NCBI RefSeq assembly: GCF_001611555.1
Contig: NZ_LSGP01000006.1
Location: 1-64,000 of the forward strand
Length of the DNA stretch: 64,000 nt
Direction of reading: 5' to 3'
DNA from: Anaerosporomusa subterranea
GTDB lineage: Bacteria; Bacillota; Negativicutes; Sporomusales; Acetonemataceae
Shown: positions 1-8,800 of the stretch, piece by piece
Layout: each line of letters opens with the position of its first letter
Position numbering within the stretch: the stretch's first letter is position 1
Program-made: the position numbers and the translations under genes
The notes under the pieces: generated by a model
Seen by the model: only the letters and a program-made list of their open reading frames with translations
Database searches by the model: none
Told to the model about the DNA's origin: nothing

Positions 1-79
1 GTTCAGTTTTCAAGGAGCTTCGGTTGCCAGCAGCTCCGCTGCTTCCAACCGCCGTTGCCGTTACCGGCGACGCTTATAT
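1..79 (-). promoter_or_regulatory. rRNA operon leader (runs off left edge)
   Basis: On the minus strand this stretch follows a strong promoter and ends at the window edge with CTCCTTGAAAACTGAAC, a box typical of Firmicute rRNA leaders just ahead of 16S. It contains a GC-rich hairpin (GCAGCGGAGCTGCTGG region) and no open frame. In B. subtilis an rRNA operon lies directly downstream of bofA, and the same genes precede it here, so the 16S gene is expected just outside the window. No rRNA itself is visible. Confidence 0.6.
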
Positions 80-108
80 ATGTTAACATAACAAAAATCG
101 TTTGTCAA
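80..108 (-). promoter_or_regulatory. sigma-A type promoter P2 for the rRNA operon
   Basis: Minus-strand -35 TTGACA (103-108) and -10 TAACAT (80-85) are separated by exactly 17 bases. It is the promoter nearest to the leader and lies about 90 bp downstream of a second one, the tandem arrangement usual for rRNA operons. Confidence 0.7.
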
Positions 109-172
109 CATATATTTTGTTTTTTATATCGCCGCCATTATGAGCAAGTCATTATGGTTAAGCGACTTTTAT

Positions 173-201
173 ATAGTACCACGCCTCGAAAGGCATGTCA
201 A
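173..201 (-). promoter_or_regulatory. sigma-A type promoter P1 for the rRNA operon
   Basis: Minus-strand -35 TTGACA (196-201) and -10 TACTAT (173-178) with a 17-base spacer. It points left towards P2 and the leader at the window edge. Consensus quality and tandem layout fit a highly expressed stable-RNA operon. Confidence 0.7.
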
Positions 202-698
202 CGGCATAATGAGGTTTTACCTCAAAAAACTCGACTTGTTAATAAGCCTTCCCTCTGGCGTTCAGACGACCCGTTGAAGAGCCCGTTCCCAAGGGCGTTC
301 AGAAGGGTCCAGGTGTTGTTACCTACGAGACTAGTCATGCGCCTGATGCAAGCTGGTTGAATAGCATCACTAGGCGGCCCGAGGAAGCGAGCGCAGGCTT
401 TGTTACCTATAAGACTGACTTGCGACCTGTAGAACAAAAGCTTGATAGCATCAGTACATTCGCAGGTACGGCAAGCGAACTCCCGCAGGGTCATTGCGCA
501 ACTCTCGGCGCTTTAGCGCCGTTCGCCGCTCTCGGCCGTCCATGGCCTTCGCGGCACCTGAACGTCCTGTTCAATGGAGTTGGCGGCATACCCCTTGTGG
601 GTGCCAACGGCCGAACGCTATTGCCATCCTTGGCGCGTTCGGCACTAGCGCATCCATGCGCGTCGCAGATGGCCCCCGTGCTTGAAGAGCCCGCCCGC
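202..698. other. GC-rich intergenic stretch with imperfect tandem repeats
   Basis: About 500 bases between the P-loop gene and the rRNA promoters. Open frames exist on both strands but none has a ribosome binding site or a recognisable product, and they overlap one another. The stretch contains two related 54-base segments 84 bases apart (listed separately) and several short inverted repeats. I see no gene I can support. Confidence 0.5.
316..453. repeat. two imperfect 54-bp repeats, 84-bp period
   Basis: Segments 316-369 and 400-453 both begin TTGTTACCTA, carry AGACT 12 bases in, and end TAGCATCA, with a diverged centre. On the minus strand they read as similar peptides (DAI...R...SL(I/V)GN), so they may be a decayed coding repeat or a structured element upstream of the rRNA promoters. 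Confidence 0.5.
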
Positions 699-1370
699 TT
701 ACCAGAAGGTTTTTGGCATAATCCGTGTAATCTTCCGCACCGGATTCCCCATGCAATCGTACTCACCAATCTGTTCGGCAATCTCGGTAACTGCAGAGGT
801 AGCAATCATAGGCAGTCCGAGCTGATGAGCTGCTTCGGCAATTCCCCGGGCCCCTTTTTGCACAATATCAACAGTAGTCTCTTCTGCCAAATGCGTATTA
901 TTTAAGAGAGCATCAACTCTTCCCAGGGTAGAAACATATTCGAGAATGTTCTCAACCGTTGAGGTAAAGGGCCTGGACATATTAATGACAGCAATAATTT
1001 TTAAGTATGGATTTTCGTCGGCGCCTTCGATAAGATTAAAGATACGGGCGCCGTGCACACCATAGCCAATATCCATAATAATGCTGCCCTTTCGTCTGAG
1101 CACCCAGCGCATAGATCCCATGATTACACTGCCTGCCTCACCGAGACCAACTGTATCGCGGGTTTCCCAGGCGACTACATCAAGACCCATGGCCTCTAAC
1201 TCACGCTTGATGGGGCGAATGGTATAACAAGGCTCTACTGTATCCAAGTCGACAAGAGTAACTGCGTGTCCGGTCCGATGCAGTGCAATCGCCCGGTTAA
1301 CTGCATTTTCGCTTTTGCCGCTGGCGTATTCGCCAACATAGGCTTCCACAATTGGCGCTATCACTGTCAC
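699..1370 (-). CDS. P-loop (CobQ/MinD-like) nucleotide-binding protein
   Basis: The chosen start is GTG at 1370, placed 7 bases after AAGGAGGG; a longer frame reaches 1442 but has no such site. The product is about 223 residues and opens with a Walker A motif, GEYASGKS at residues 13-20, then VDLDTVEP, the pattern of deviant P-loop ATPases of the MinD/CobQ/ParA kind, though the second lysine typical of MinD is absent. No membrane segment is seen. It follows bofA in the same direction and is the last gene before the rRNA promoters. Homologs near dnaX-recR-bofA in related spore formers are usually annotated only as nucleotide-binding proteins; substrate and role are unknown. The C-terminus is conserved in style (no frameshift seen). 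Confidence 0.75.
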   Translation of the reverse strand: MTVIAPIVEAYVGEYASGKSENAVNRAIALHRTGHAVTLVDLDTVEPCYTIRPIKRELEAMGLDVVAWETRDTVGLGEAGSVIMGSMRWVLRRKGSIIMDIGYGVHGARIFNLIEGADENPYLKIIAVINMSRPFTSTVENILEYVSTLGRVDALLNNTHLAEETTVDIVQKGARGIAEAAHQLGLPMIATSAVTEIAEQIGEYDCMGNPVRKITRIMPKTFW

Positions 1371-1434
1371 ATTTACACCCTCCTTGTCCCCATAAACGTA
1401 GTCCGCCTTCTTCACCGATAGTATAGCAAATGAA

Positions 1435-1710
1435 TCAAGCAATAAATAGTTTAAAAATAATTAACAAGATAACCCCCGGTAGGCCAAGAAAGCCAACAAT
1501 CAAAGCGGTAACCGCATTGATTGCGATCGTAAAGCCAAAATAGGCTCCCACCCAATTCAGTAGCCATAGTACGACGCCGCCGATCAACCCATTGTAGATC
1601 AGCTTGAACACTAATCGTATGGGCATCAACAAAACTCTGCCGATAATATACAGCAGAAGCAGACCAAAAGCGAAAGCGATGATTACATTGACATCTGGAA
1701 GGATTGGCAT
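1435..1710 (-). CDS. bofA: BofA family sporulation membrane protein (pro-sigmaK processing inhibitor)
   Basis: The 91-residue product starts MPILPDVN at 1710, directly behind AGGAGGGG; the longer open frame to 1782 lacks a site. It is almost wholly hydrophobic, with segments at about 7-28, 33-55 and 60-88, and ends in the PGVILLIIFKLF motif characteristic of the BofA family, whose usual length is near 87 residues. In B. subtilis BofA holds the SpoIVFB protease inactive in the forespore outer membrane until sigmaK activation. Position after recR and yaaL matches the Bacillus order and supports the call. Its presence is the best single sign that the organism sporulates. Confidence 0.9.
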   Translation of the reverse strand: MPILPDVNVIIAFAFGLLLLYIIGRVLLMPIRLVFKLIYNGLIGGVVLWLLNWVGAYFGFTIAINAVTALIVGFLGLPGVILLIIFKLFIA

Positions 1711-1855
1711 ATAATCCCCTCCTAATAGGATTTGAAGTTTTAATTCATTCTTCTTACTAACTATTGTACCTGGAAAACACATCTCTGTCAGCGAAAACCA
1801 GCGTTACTTATGCAAATTCTATGTAACAAGGGGCAGAAAGTATGACGATTCGTCC

Positions 1856-1892
1856 AAAAAAAATAATAAGGGCCAACTATATGGCCCTTATT
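1856..1892 (-). terminator. intrinsic terminator after yaaL
   Basis: AATAAGGGCC (1865-1874) pairs with GGCCCTTATT (1883-1892); on the minus strand the stem is followed by a run of Ts (1856-1864). It lies 7 bases beyond the yaaL stop, so bofA probably has its own promoter or relies on read-through. Confidence 0.85.
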
Positions 1893-1898
1893 TTCGTT

Positions 1899-2189
1899 TC
1901 ATCGATCGTCACGCGTAGGAAAAGGTGAGTGAGTAATCCCTTGTCGTCTAGCCTCTTTCAATAAATAGGCGTATTTCTTTTCCGCCGCCTGTATCTGATA
2001 GACAGCATGATCGACCAAATCAGGATCAGAGACATTATCATAATACCTCTGCGCCATCAGCCAGTCTTGACGGGCTGCTTCTACAATTTCAGATAAGTCT
2101 GCTTCATGGACTACCGGCAGCGTATCATTCGCTAACCAGTTCTCCGGATTCAGCAAGCTATTTAAATGTTCAAGCCACTTGGCCTTCAT
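1899..2189 (-). CDS. yaaL: YaaL family protein (DUF2508)
   Basis: The 96-residue product starts at 2189, 7 bases after GGAGGG. It is mostly helical and charged, with the W..A...Y.....D..L.D.A.Y...AAE..Y.YLLKEAR pattern of the YaaL/DUF2508 family. B. subtilis YaaL is of similar size and sits in the same place between recR and bofA. Function is not established; conservation next to recR and bofA is the main clue. No signal peptide or membrane segment is visible. Confidence 0.85.
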   Translation of the reverse strand: MKAKWLEHLNSLLNPENWLANDTLPVVHEADLSEIVEAARQDWLMAQRYYDNVSDPDLVDHAVYQIQAAEKKYAYLLKEARRQGITHSPFPTRDDR

Positions 2190-2267
2190 CGTCCATCCCT
2201 CCTATATATGGCTAGTATTTCCATATACAGAAGTTCATAAACTTAGACCAAAAAAATAAGAAATACC

Positions 2268-2364
2268 GTTAACCGCAGAGTACGCAGATTACGCAGAGGA
2301 TCCCACAGAGGGCTACGTTCCCTTTGTGTACTCTACGCACCCTCTGTGCACTCTGCGGCTAAAG
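2268..2364. repeat. dispersed GC-rich repeat, copy A
   Basis: Begins GTTAACCGCAGAGTACGCAG and ends in the inverse (CACTCTGCGGCTAA), giving a long imperfect stem. Related copies lie at 43901-43955, 46563-46612, 54515-54633 and 57668-57717, always between genes. This copy separates recR from yaaL, which are adjacent in B. subtilis. Confidence 0.8.
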
Positions 2365-2387
2365 TTTCTATACGCTTTAAGAAAACA

Positions 2388-2987
2388 TTATTCCATTTCT
2401 CGGCGATTTTCCAGTGCTTTAGAAAGTGTTACCTCATCGGCGAATTCCAGTTCACCGCCCATGGGGAGACCGTGACCAATGCGAGTCACGATTAGTCCAA
2501 GTGGTTTCAGCAATTTGGATAAATACATGGCTGTTGCTTCGCCCTCAACGTCAGGATTGGTCGCAAGAATAATTTCGGTAACCGAGCCTAAACGAATGCG
2601 GGTTAGCAGCTCTTTAATTCTGATCTGATCCGGTCCGACGCCGTCGAGTGGAGACAAGGCTCCGTGCAGAACGTGATACAGCCCCTTATATTCGCGGGTT
2701 CGCTCCATTGCAGCCACGTCCTGTGGCTCTTCTACCACGCAAATAAGGGAGCGGTCGCGATTCTCTCCCTTGCATATGTAACAAGGATCGGTATCTGTAA
2801 GAGCAAAGCACTGCGAGCAGTAGCCGATTTTTGTCTTCGCCTCGATAATCGACTGCGCGAACGCTTCTGCCTGTTGAGAATCGAGAGTTAGTATATGATA
2901 GGCTAACCTGGCAGCAGATTTCGGCCCAATTCCCGGCAATCGCCGGAAGTGCTCAATCAGCTTGACCAGAGGCGCGACATGCTGCAT
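2388..2987 (-). CDS. recR: recombination mediator protein RecR
   Basis: The 199-residue product has the full RecR layout: N-terminal helix-hairpin-helix ([13 protein letters not shown], about 18-30), a four-cysteine zinc finger (C-x2-C...C-x2-C, about 57-72), a TOPRIM domain (ICVVEEPQD onward) and the C-terminal [14 protein letters not shown] Walker-like motif. RecR works with RecO/RecF to load RecA on gapped DNA in the cytoplasm. The start codon overlaps the yaaK stop by one base (TAATG), so the two are translationally coupled, as in Bacillus. Length matches the family norm of about 198-200. Confidence 0.97.
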   Translation of the reverse strand: MQHVAPLVKLIEHFRRLPGIGPKSAARLAYHILTLDSQQAEAFAQSIIEAKTKIGYCSQCFALTDTDPCYICKGENRDRSLICVVEEPQDVAAMERTREYKGLYHVLHGALSPLDGVGPDQIRIKELLTRIRLGSVTEIILATNPDVEGEATAMYLSKLLKPLGLIVTRIGHGLPMGGELEFADEVTLSKALENRREME

Positions 2988-3322
2988 TACAGCATTCCGG
3001 GCGGCAGATTCAGACCGCCGGTCAGTTTCCCCATCTCCTGGTTCGTCATGTCATCAACCTTTTTAATTGCTTCATTGACAGCTGCCAATACGAGATCCTC
3101 TAGCATTTCAACATCCTCTGGATCCACTGCACTCGGGTTAATTTTAATCGACTGCAGCTGTTTTTCACCATTAATAACAACCTTGACAGCGCCACCGCCT
3201 GCGGTGGACTCCAATGTGCGTTTTTTCAATTCTTCCTGCGTCTTAGCCATCTCAGCCTGCAGCTTTTGCACCTTTTTCATCATTTGATTCATGTTGCCCA
3301 TACCACCCATATTGCCAAACAT
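2987..3322 (-). CDS. yaaK: YbaB/EbfC family nucleoid-associated protein
   Basis: The 111-residue product begins with a methionine- and glycine-rich segment ([17 protein letters not shown]), then the Q.LQAEMAK.Q.EL helix and the AGGGAVKV sheet typical of YbaB/EbfC. The family binds DNA as a dimer and is encoded between dnaX and recR in most bacteria, as here. A good Shine-Dalgarno (AAGGAGG) precedes 3322. It lies 14 bases after dnaX and overlaps recR, so the three are one transcript. Confidence 0.95.
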   Translation of the reverse strand: MFGNMGGMGNMNQMMKKVQKLQAEMAKTQEELKKRTLESTAGGGAVKVVINGEKQLQSIKINPSAVDPEDVEMLEDLVLAAVNEAIKKVDDMTNQEMGKLTGGLNLPPGML

Positions 3323-3336
3323 ATAATCAGGCCTCC

Positions 3337-4983
3337 TTATTCTTTTTCCAGTTTTATTACTTTTCCGCCAAATATCTCCTGCGCTTGCTTAACGATAGGC
3401 GGCGGTTCATCAATAGCCTTAGGCTGGGTCGACGCGACAATAGCCGCTTGGCTCTTTTCTTCGTTCAATATACATTGAATATGTACCGAATGGCCGGTTA
3501 TCTTCAATAGAGCCTGTTCAATGATGGCACGATAATCATCTTTCTCTGTGCGTTCTTTCGAAAAGGGAACGGAAAAGCGTATAATAGCCAGTTTATCATC
3601 CAAAGATTCCAGATGCCCCTGCGATACACAAGCATGGACCATCCGTTTCCCGCCATTAATCAATTCCCGCAGCACAGCGTCCCAAACGCCCTTGGCAGGA
3701 GCGGTGCCTGAAGCCGGTGCAGCCGGCGCTACTGGGGTTTGCTTTATGGCCGCTTTTGGCGCGGTAGGCTTAGGCTGGGGTATTTCTTGGGCTGGGGAGA
3801 CTGGAGTCAGGCTTGGACTTTGACTCACCCGAATAGATGTACCCGCGGCAAGTGCTTGCTCAAGGCGACTAATCCGCTCAGACATAGCTTGGATATCATC
3901 AGAAGCTTCCCGGCAAGCTGATAAAAGCGCCATTTCTGCCGTAATTCGTGGATCCGCCGACCATTTGGTTTCATTAATTGCCTCATGCAGCAATGAAATC
4001 CAGGCAGAGACTCGCGTATAACCAAAAGCTTCACCTTGTCTGCTAAGAGTCTCCTTGTCGCCAGTATAGGATTCAAGAGCCAAGTCAGGCGCTGCCAGGT
4101 GGAGCAACAAGCTGCGAGCATGTTGGACCAGTTCGGTTAGAATTTGTCTGACATCCCTACCTAGGCCGATTAATTCATCCAATGTTAATAGCGCATCAAT
4201 AGTATTGCGGTTCGCTATTGCATCAGTTAAGCGCCAAACCCATTCATGACCGACCAGACCTAATGTACCCCGTACATCATCAACTGTCACCCGGTCGCCG
4301 CCAATCGCAGCACACTGATCAAGGATGCTGAGCGCATCCCGCATGCCGCCGTCAGCGTGAGCCGCTACCAGTTTTAGTGCTTCCGGTTCGACATTGAGCC
4401 CACTACCTTTAGCGACTGCAGCCAGGCGCGCCTCAATTTCCGAAAGAGCAATCCGCCGAAAATCGTATCGTTGACAGCGCGAATGGATGGTTGCAGGAAT
4501 TTTGTGCGGCTCTGTGGTCGCGAGAATGAATACAACATGACCGGGTGGCTCTTCTAATGTTTTTAACAATGCGTTGAAGGCTTCGGTGGTTAACATATGC
4601 ACTTCATCAATGATATATACTTTGTAACGACCATCGACAGGCGCAAACTTAACTGTCTCCCGCAAGTCACGTATCTCATCAATACCACGGTTGGATGCAG
4701 CATCAACCTCGAGCACATCCATTGATATCCCGGCAGTAATTTTGTCACAGTTAGGACACTGGTTGCAAGGCTGTGGTGTAGGCCCGTGGATACAATTTAG
4801 CGCCTTGGCGAGGATTTTCGCCGTAGAGGTCTTGCCTGTTCCCCTCGGCCCGGTAAACAAATACGCATGTGCAATCTTGCCGCTCGACAAGGCATTGGTC
4901 AGAGTAGCGCGAATATGATCCTGACCGATCAAATTTTCAAAGTCTTGCGGCCGCCATTGCCGATATAGCGCAACATAGGACAT
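3337..4983 (-). CDS. dnaX: DNA polymerase III subunit gamma/tau
   Basis: The start at 4983 ([15 protein letters not shown]) is the standard DnaX N-terminus and follows GGGGGTG; a further in-frame ATG at 5025 adds 14 atypical residues. The 548-residue product shows Walker [10 protein letters not shown], a four-cysteine zinc module (C-x8-C-x2-C-x2-C), Walker B IIDEVHML, the sensor 1 ATTEPHKIP and the SRC arginine finger, followed by a proline/alanine-rich linker at about 370-440 and the tau-type C-terminal domain. It is the clamp-loader ATPase of the replisome. I did not see an obvious slippery A-run for programmed frameshifting. Gene order tRNA-Ser, SRP RNA, dnaX, yaaK, recR matches B. subtilis. 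Confidence 0.97.
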   Translation of the reverse strand: MSYVALYRQWRPQDFENLIGQDHIRATLTNALSSGKIAHAYLFTGPRGTGKTSTAKILAKALNCIHGPTPQPCNQCPNCDKITAGISMDVLEVDAASNRGIDEIRDLRETVKFAPVDGRYKVYIIDEVHMLTTEAFNALLKTLEEPPGHVVFILATTEPHKIPATIHSRCQRYDFRRIALSEIEARLAAVAKGSGLNVEPEALKLVAAHADGGMRDALSILDQCAAIGGDRVTVDDVRGTLGLVGHEWVWRLTDAIANRNTIDALLTLDELIGLGRDVRQILTELVQHARSLLLHLAAPDLALESYTGDKETLSRQGEAFGYTRVSAWISLLHEAINETKWSADPRITAEMALLSACREASDDIQAMSERISRLEQALAAGTSIRVSQSPSLTPVSPAQEIPQPKPTAPKAAIKQTPVAPAAPASGTAPAKGVWDAVLRELINGGKRMVHACVSQGHLESLDDKLAIIRFSVPFSKERTEKDDYRAIIEQALLKITGHSVHIQCILNEEKSQAAIVASTQPKAIDEPPPIVKQAQEIFGGKVIKLEKE

Positions 4984-5107
4984 GCTGTTCACCCCCGAAC
5001 TGATATATTCCACAAAAACCGTCATTTCCCTGCCAATGACGGGGTAGTTAAGAAAAAGGCGCGCACGATCTTTGAGAAACGAAAGAACCGTTTTTTAGCC
5101 GCAAAAA

Positions 5108-5238
5108 CGGTTAAAGTGGGCGCATAGCGCCTGCGCGAGGGTTCCGCAGGGGAACGATGCGCATAACATGCGTATAATATTTTTCTTCGTTCCCGCTTTA
5201 ACCGCAGGCGCGCAGCGCCCTTCGCGTTACTTTAACCG
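5108..5238. repeat. long imperfect inverted repeat between dnaX and SRP RNA
   Basis: CGGTTAAAGT (5108-5117) pairs with ACTTTAACCG (5229-5238), and inside it GGGCGC..GCGCCTGCG (5117-5134) pairs with CGCAGGCGC..GCGCCC (5203-5220). The whole can fold into one 130-base structure. No open frame of interest. It could be a small palindromic mobile element or a leader structure of dnaX. Confidence 0.5.
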
Positions 5239-5292
5239 GCCAATCACATTCTCTTTTATCGTTTTAAAAAGCTTAAACTTTCTAGTATATGC

Positions 5293-5319
5293 AAAAAAAG
5301 CAGCCTGCAATCGGCTGCT
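5293..5319 (-). terminator. intrinsic terminator of the SRP RNA
   Basis: On the minus strand AGCAGCC, a 7-base loop and GGCTGCT are followed by seven Ts. It lies about 27 bases beyond the 3' end of the SRP RNA. Confidence 0.9.
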
Positions 5320-5345
5320 AAATAACTTCTTTAGGCTTTTCGCGT

Positions 5346-5470
5346 CGGGCTACGGTAAGAATCAGGCACCCTCGCGGCACATGAGAGTTGTCACTTACCG
5401 TTGCTTCCTTCCGGACCTGGCGGGGTTCATGAGTTCCCATTGCGCAAGACCCAACTCCTACCGTAGCCCG
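5346..5470 (-). ncRNA. ffs: signal recognition particle RNA (small, 4.5S type)
   Basis: The minus strand holds the SRP domain IV signature GTCCGGAAGGAAGCA (GGAA tetraloop) with its asymmetric loop. The ends pair: CGGGCTACGGTA at the 5' side with TACCGTAGCCCG at the 3' side, giving about 125 nt. That length lacks the Alu domain found in the roughly 270-nt Bacillus RNA. It lies between tRNA-Ser and dnaX, as scr does in B. subtilis, and has its own terminator. Confidence 0.93.
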
Positions 5471-5491
5471 GCACGAAAAACTGTGAAAATA

Positions 5492-5580
5492 TGGCGGAGA
5501 GAGAGGGATTCGAACCCTCGGTACCTTTTGAGTACACACGCTTTCCAGGCGTGCTCCTTCAACCGCTCGGACATCTCTCC
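5492..5580 (-). tRNA. tRNA-Ser (anticodon GGA)
   Basis: Minus-strand cloverleaf with acceptor GGAGAGA/TCTCTCC, a long variable arm, the GGTTCGAATCC T-loop and an encoded CCA end. The anticodon loop is CTGGAAA, giving GGA for UCC/UCU. It is directly upstream of the SRP RNA. Confidence 0.97.
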
Positions 5581-5882
5581 GTACGTATCAAACAAGTGAA
5601 TTTACTTGCTCAGAACAAAAAATATTATACCGTGCCAATGGCTCGTTGTCAATAGAACGGTGAATGTATTATTTCCCACAAACATACTAATTGACCATAC
5701 TTCGTTATAAGACAAGCTGTTGCGACGGTTTTGGAGAAGCAGGGAGCACCGCTCCAATCAGATACGTAAAAAAGGAGGAAATTCACAAATTTGCTTATAT
5801 TTAAAGAAGGGCAATTTGTGATTGATCGAGAATCAATAAGTATACTGTATTCACAATCCTATTTTGAAAGAAGGTATCGATC
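5581..5882. other. upstream region of PFOR
   Basis: Contains AT-rich sequence, GGAGG at 5775 without a following gene, and an inverted pair CACAAATTTGC (about 5785) / GCAATTTGTG (5811-5820). TTGATC (5822) and nearby TATACT (5841) are possible but poorly spaced promoter elements. I cannot name an operator. Confidence 0.35.
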
Positions 5883-8800
5883 ATGAGAAAACTTAAGACC
5901 ATGGACGGCAATACGGCTGCGGCGCATATATCCTATGCGTTTACCGAAGTTGCTGCCATATTTCCCATCACTCCTTCGTCCCCAATGGCCGAAGGAGTGG
6001 ATGAGTGGTCTGCTCAAGGCCGGAAAAACATCTTCGGCAATCCCGTACGGGTCGTCGAGATGCAGTCAGAGGCAGGCGCCGCGGGAGCGGTACACGGATC
6101 GTTGCAGGCAGGTGCGCTGACAAGCACTTACACAGCCTCGCAAGGTCTGTTGCTCATGATTCCCAATATGTACAAAATTGCCGGCGAACTGTTGCCTGGC
6201 GTATTCCATGTCAGTGCCAGGGCGCTTGCCGCTAACTCACTCAGCATTTTCGGCGACCACCAAGACGTCATGGCTGTCCGCCAAACTGGATTTGCCATGC
6301 TCGCTGAGAGCAGCGTGCAAGAAGTTATGGACTTAAGTGCAGTCGCTCACTTATCCGCGATCAAAGGCCGAGTACCTTTTGTCAATTTCTTTGACGGTTT
6401 TAGAACTTCCCACGAAGTACAAAAAATTGAAGTATTAGAATATGAGGAGCTGGGCAAGCTTGTTGACCGGGAAGCACTCGAAGCATTTCGAGCTAACGCT
6501 TTAACACCGGATCACCCTGTTGTCCGTGGGACAGCGCAAAACCCGGACATTTATTTCCAAGAACGCGAAGTTAGCAACCGCTTCTATCAAGCCATTCCCG
6601 ACATGGTCGAAGAATATATGGGCGAACTCAGCAAGCTTACCGGTCGCGAATACCACTTGTTCAATTACTATGGCGCGCCAGATGCCGAGCGCCTCATCAT
6701 TGCCATGGGCTCAGTCTGTGACACTATCGAAGAAACTGTCCGCTACATGAACGCGCAGGGAGAAAAAGTTGGCCTGTTAGTGGTTCATCTCTATCGCCCC
6801 TTCTCGCTGGAGCACTTCTTCAAATATATTCCTCAGACAGTGAAAAAAATTGCCGTTCTCGATCGGACAAAAGAGCCAGGCGCAATCGGCGAGCCTCTTT
6901 ACCTGGACGTACAGAGCGCCTTCTATACAAAAGACGTCAGGCCGGTCATCGTCGGCGGACGCTATGGTTTGGGCTCGAAAGAAGTACTGCCTTCGCAAAT
7001 TCTTGCTGTCTTTGACAACCTGAAGTTAGAGCAACCTAAAAATGGCTTTACGATTGGCATTGTTGATGATGTCACCGGACTATCGCTTGCCGACGGGCAA
7101 GATATCGACATCACGCCTAAAGGAACCAAGTCCTGCAAATTCTGGGGACTAGGCTCTGACGGCACGGTTGGCGCCAATAAAAGCGCTATCAAAATCATTG
7201 GCGATCATACCGACATGTATGCGCAGGCCTATTTTTCCTATGATTCCAAGAAATCAGGCGGCATCACCGTGTCACATCTACGTTTCGGTAATCAACCGAT
7301 TAAAGCACCGTATTTGATCAACAAGGCTGATTTTGTCGCTTGCCACAACCAGTCCTATGTCGACAAATACAATGTTCTCGACGGTTTGAAAACAGGCGGA
7401 ACCTTCCTGCTAAACTGCGTTTGGAGCAGCGAAGAACTGGAAGAAAAGCTACCAGCCGCTATGAAGCGATACATTGCTGACAAAAAAATCAACTTCTACA
7501 CCATTGATGCCGTAAAGATCGCCCAAGAGATTGGTCTGGGCGGCCGGATCAATATGATTATGCAATCAGCCTTTTTCGCACTAGCACAGATTATCCCAGC
7601 AGCAGACGCGAGTAAATACCTGAAGGATGCAGTGGAGAAATCGTACGGCAATAAAGGCCAAGCGATTGTCGCCATGAATAATGCCGCCATTGATTTAGGA
7701 GTTTCCGCTGCTGTCAAAATCAGCGTACCAGCTTCCTGGAGCGAAGCCCTAGACCAAGCCGCTGCGACGGTTGATGTTCCTGGCTTTATTGCTGATATCC
7801 TCGTTCCGATGAACCGTCAGGAAGGCGATAAACTGCCGGTCAGCGCCTTCACCGGCATGGAGGACGGCACCTTCCCCAGTGGTACCAGCGCTTACGAAAA
7901 ACGCGGCATTGCTATCGATGTGCCGGAATGGCAGCCAGAGCATTGCATTCAGTGTAACCAATGCGCCTTTGTCTGCCCCCATGCCTCCATTCGCCCAGCA
8001 CTACTGAATGCTGACGAAGCGCAAGCCGCGCCTGAAGGCTTTGTGACTAAGCCGGCTGTCGGCATTAAAGATCTTTCCTTCCATATCGCCGTCTCCCCAC
8101 TTGACTGCGCCGGCTGCGGTAACTGTGCTCAAGTGTGCCCAGCCAAACAAAAAGCACTCGTTATGAAACCACTTGCAACCCAGTTGGAGAGAACTGCACA
8201 CTGGGACTATGCAGTTCAGGTTTCACCGAAAGCCAACCCATTGAATAAGCAAACCGTAAAGGGCAGCCAGTTTGAACAACCGTTGCTTGAATTCTCCGGT
8301 GCTTGCGCCGGTTGCGGCGAAACGCCGTATGCCAAGCTGATCACTCAGTTGTTCGGTGACCGGATGATGATTGCCAATGCCACTGGTTGCACCTCGATTT
8401 GGGGCGCTAGCGCACCAAGCACACCGTATACCACCAATCACCGCGGCCATGGTCCTTCCTGGGCAAACTCATTGTTTGAAGACAATGCCGAATATGGTCT
8501 TGGTATGTTTGTGGGCGTAAAACAACTCCGTGATTCACTGGCTGAAGAAATACAAGCCGCTTGCAGCTTAGACATTAGCGCCGAGCTAAAAGCCGGTTTG
8601 GAAGATTGGCTGGCAAACAAAGACAACAGTGTCAATACCCGTGAACGTGCTGACAAGCTAGTTGCTTTGTTAGAAGCCGCAGACCTTACTAACCCTGCAT
8701 TGTCCGCCATTTACAAGAAAAAAGACCTGTTCGTCAAACGCTCCCACTGGATTTTTGGCGGCGACGGCTGGGCTTATGACATCGGCTACGGCGGTGTTGA

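Noticed and set aside
357-905. Long open frames on both strands over the GC-rich left end
   Set aside because: They overlap each other and the P-loop gene, lack ribosome sites and have no recognisable family.
5785-5860. Rex operator ahead of PFOR
   Set aside because: TTGTGA and TTCACAA-like words occur but not with the spacing of a Rex site.
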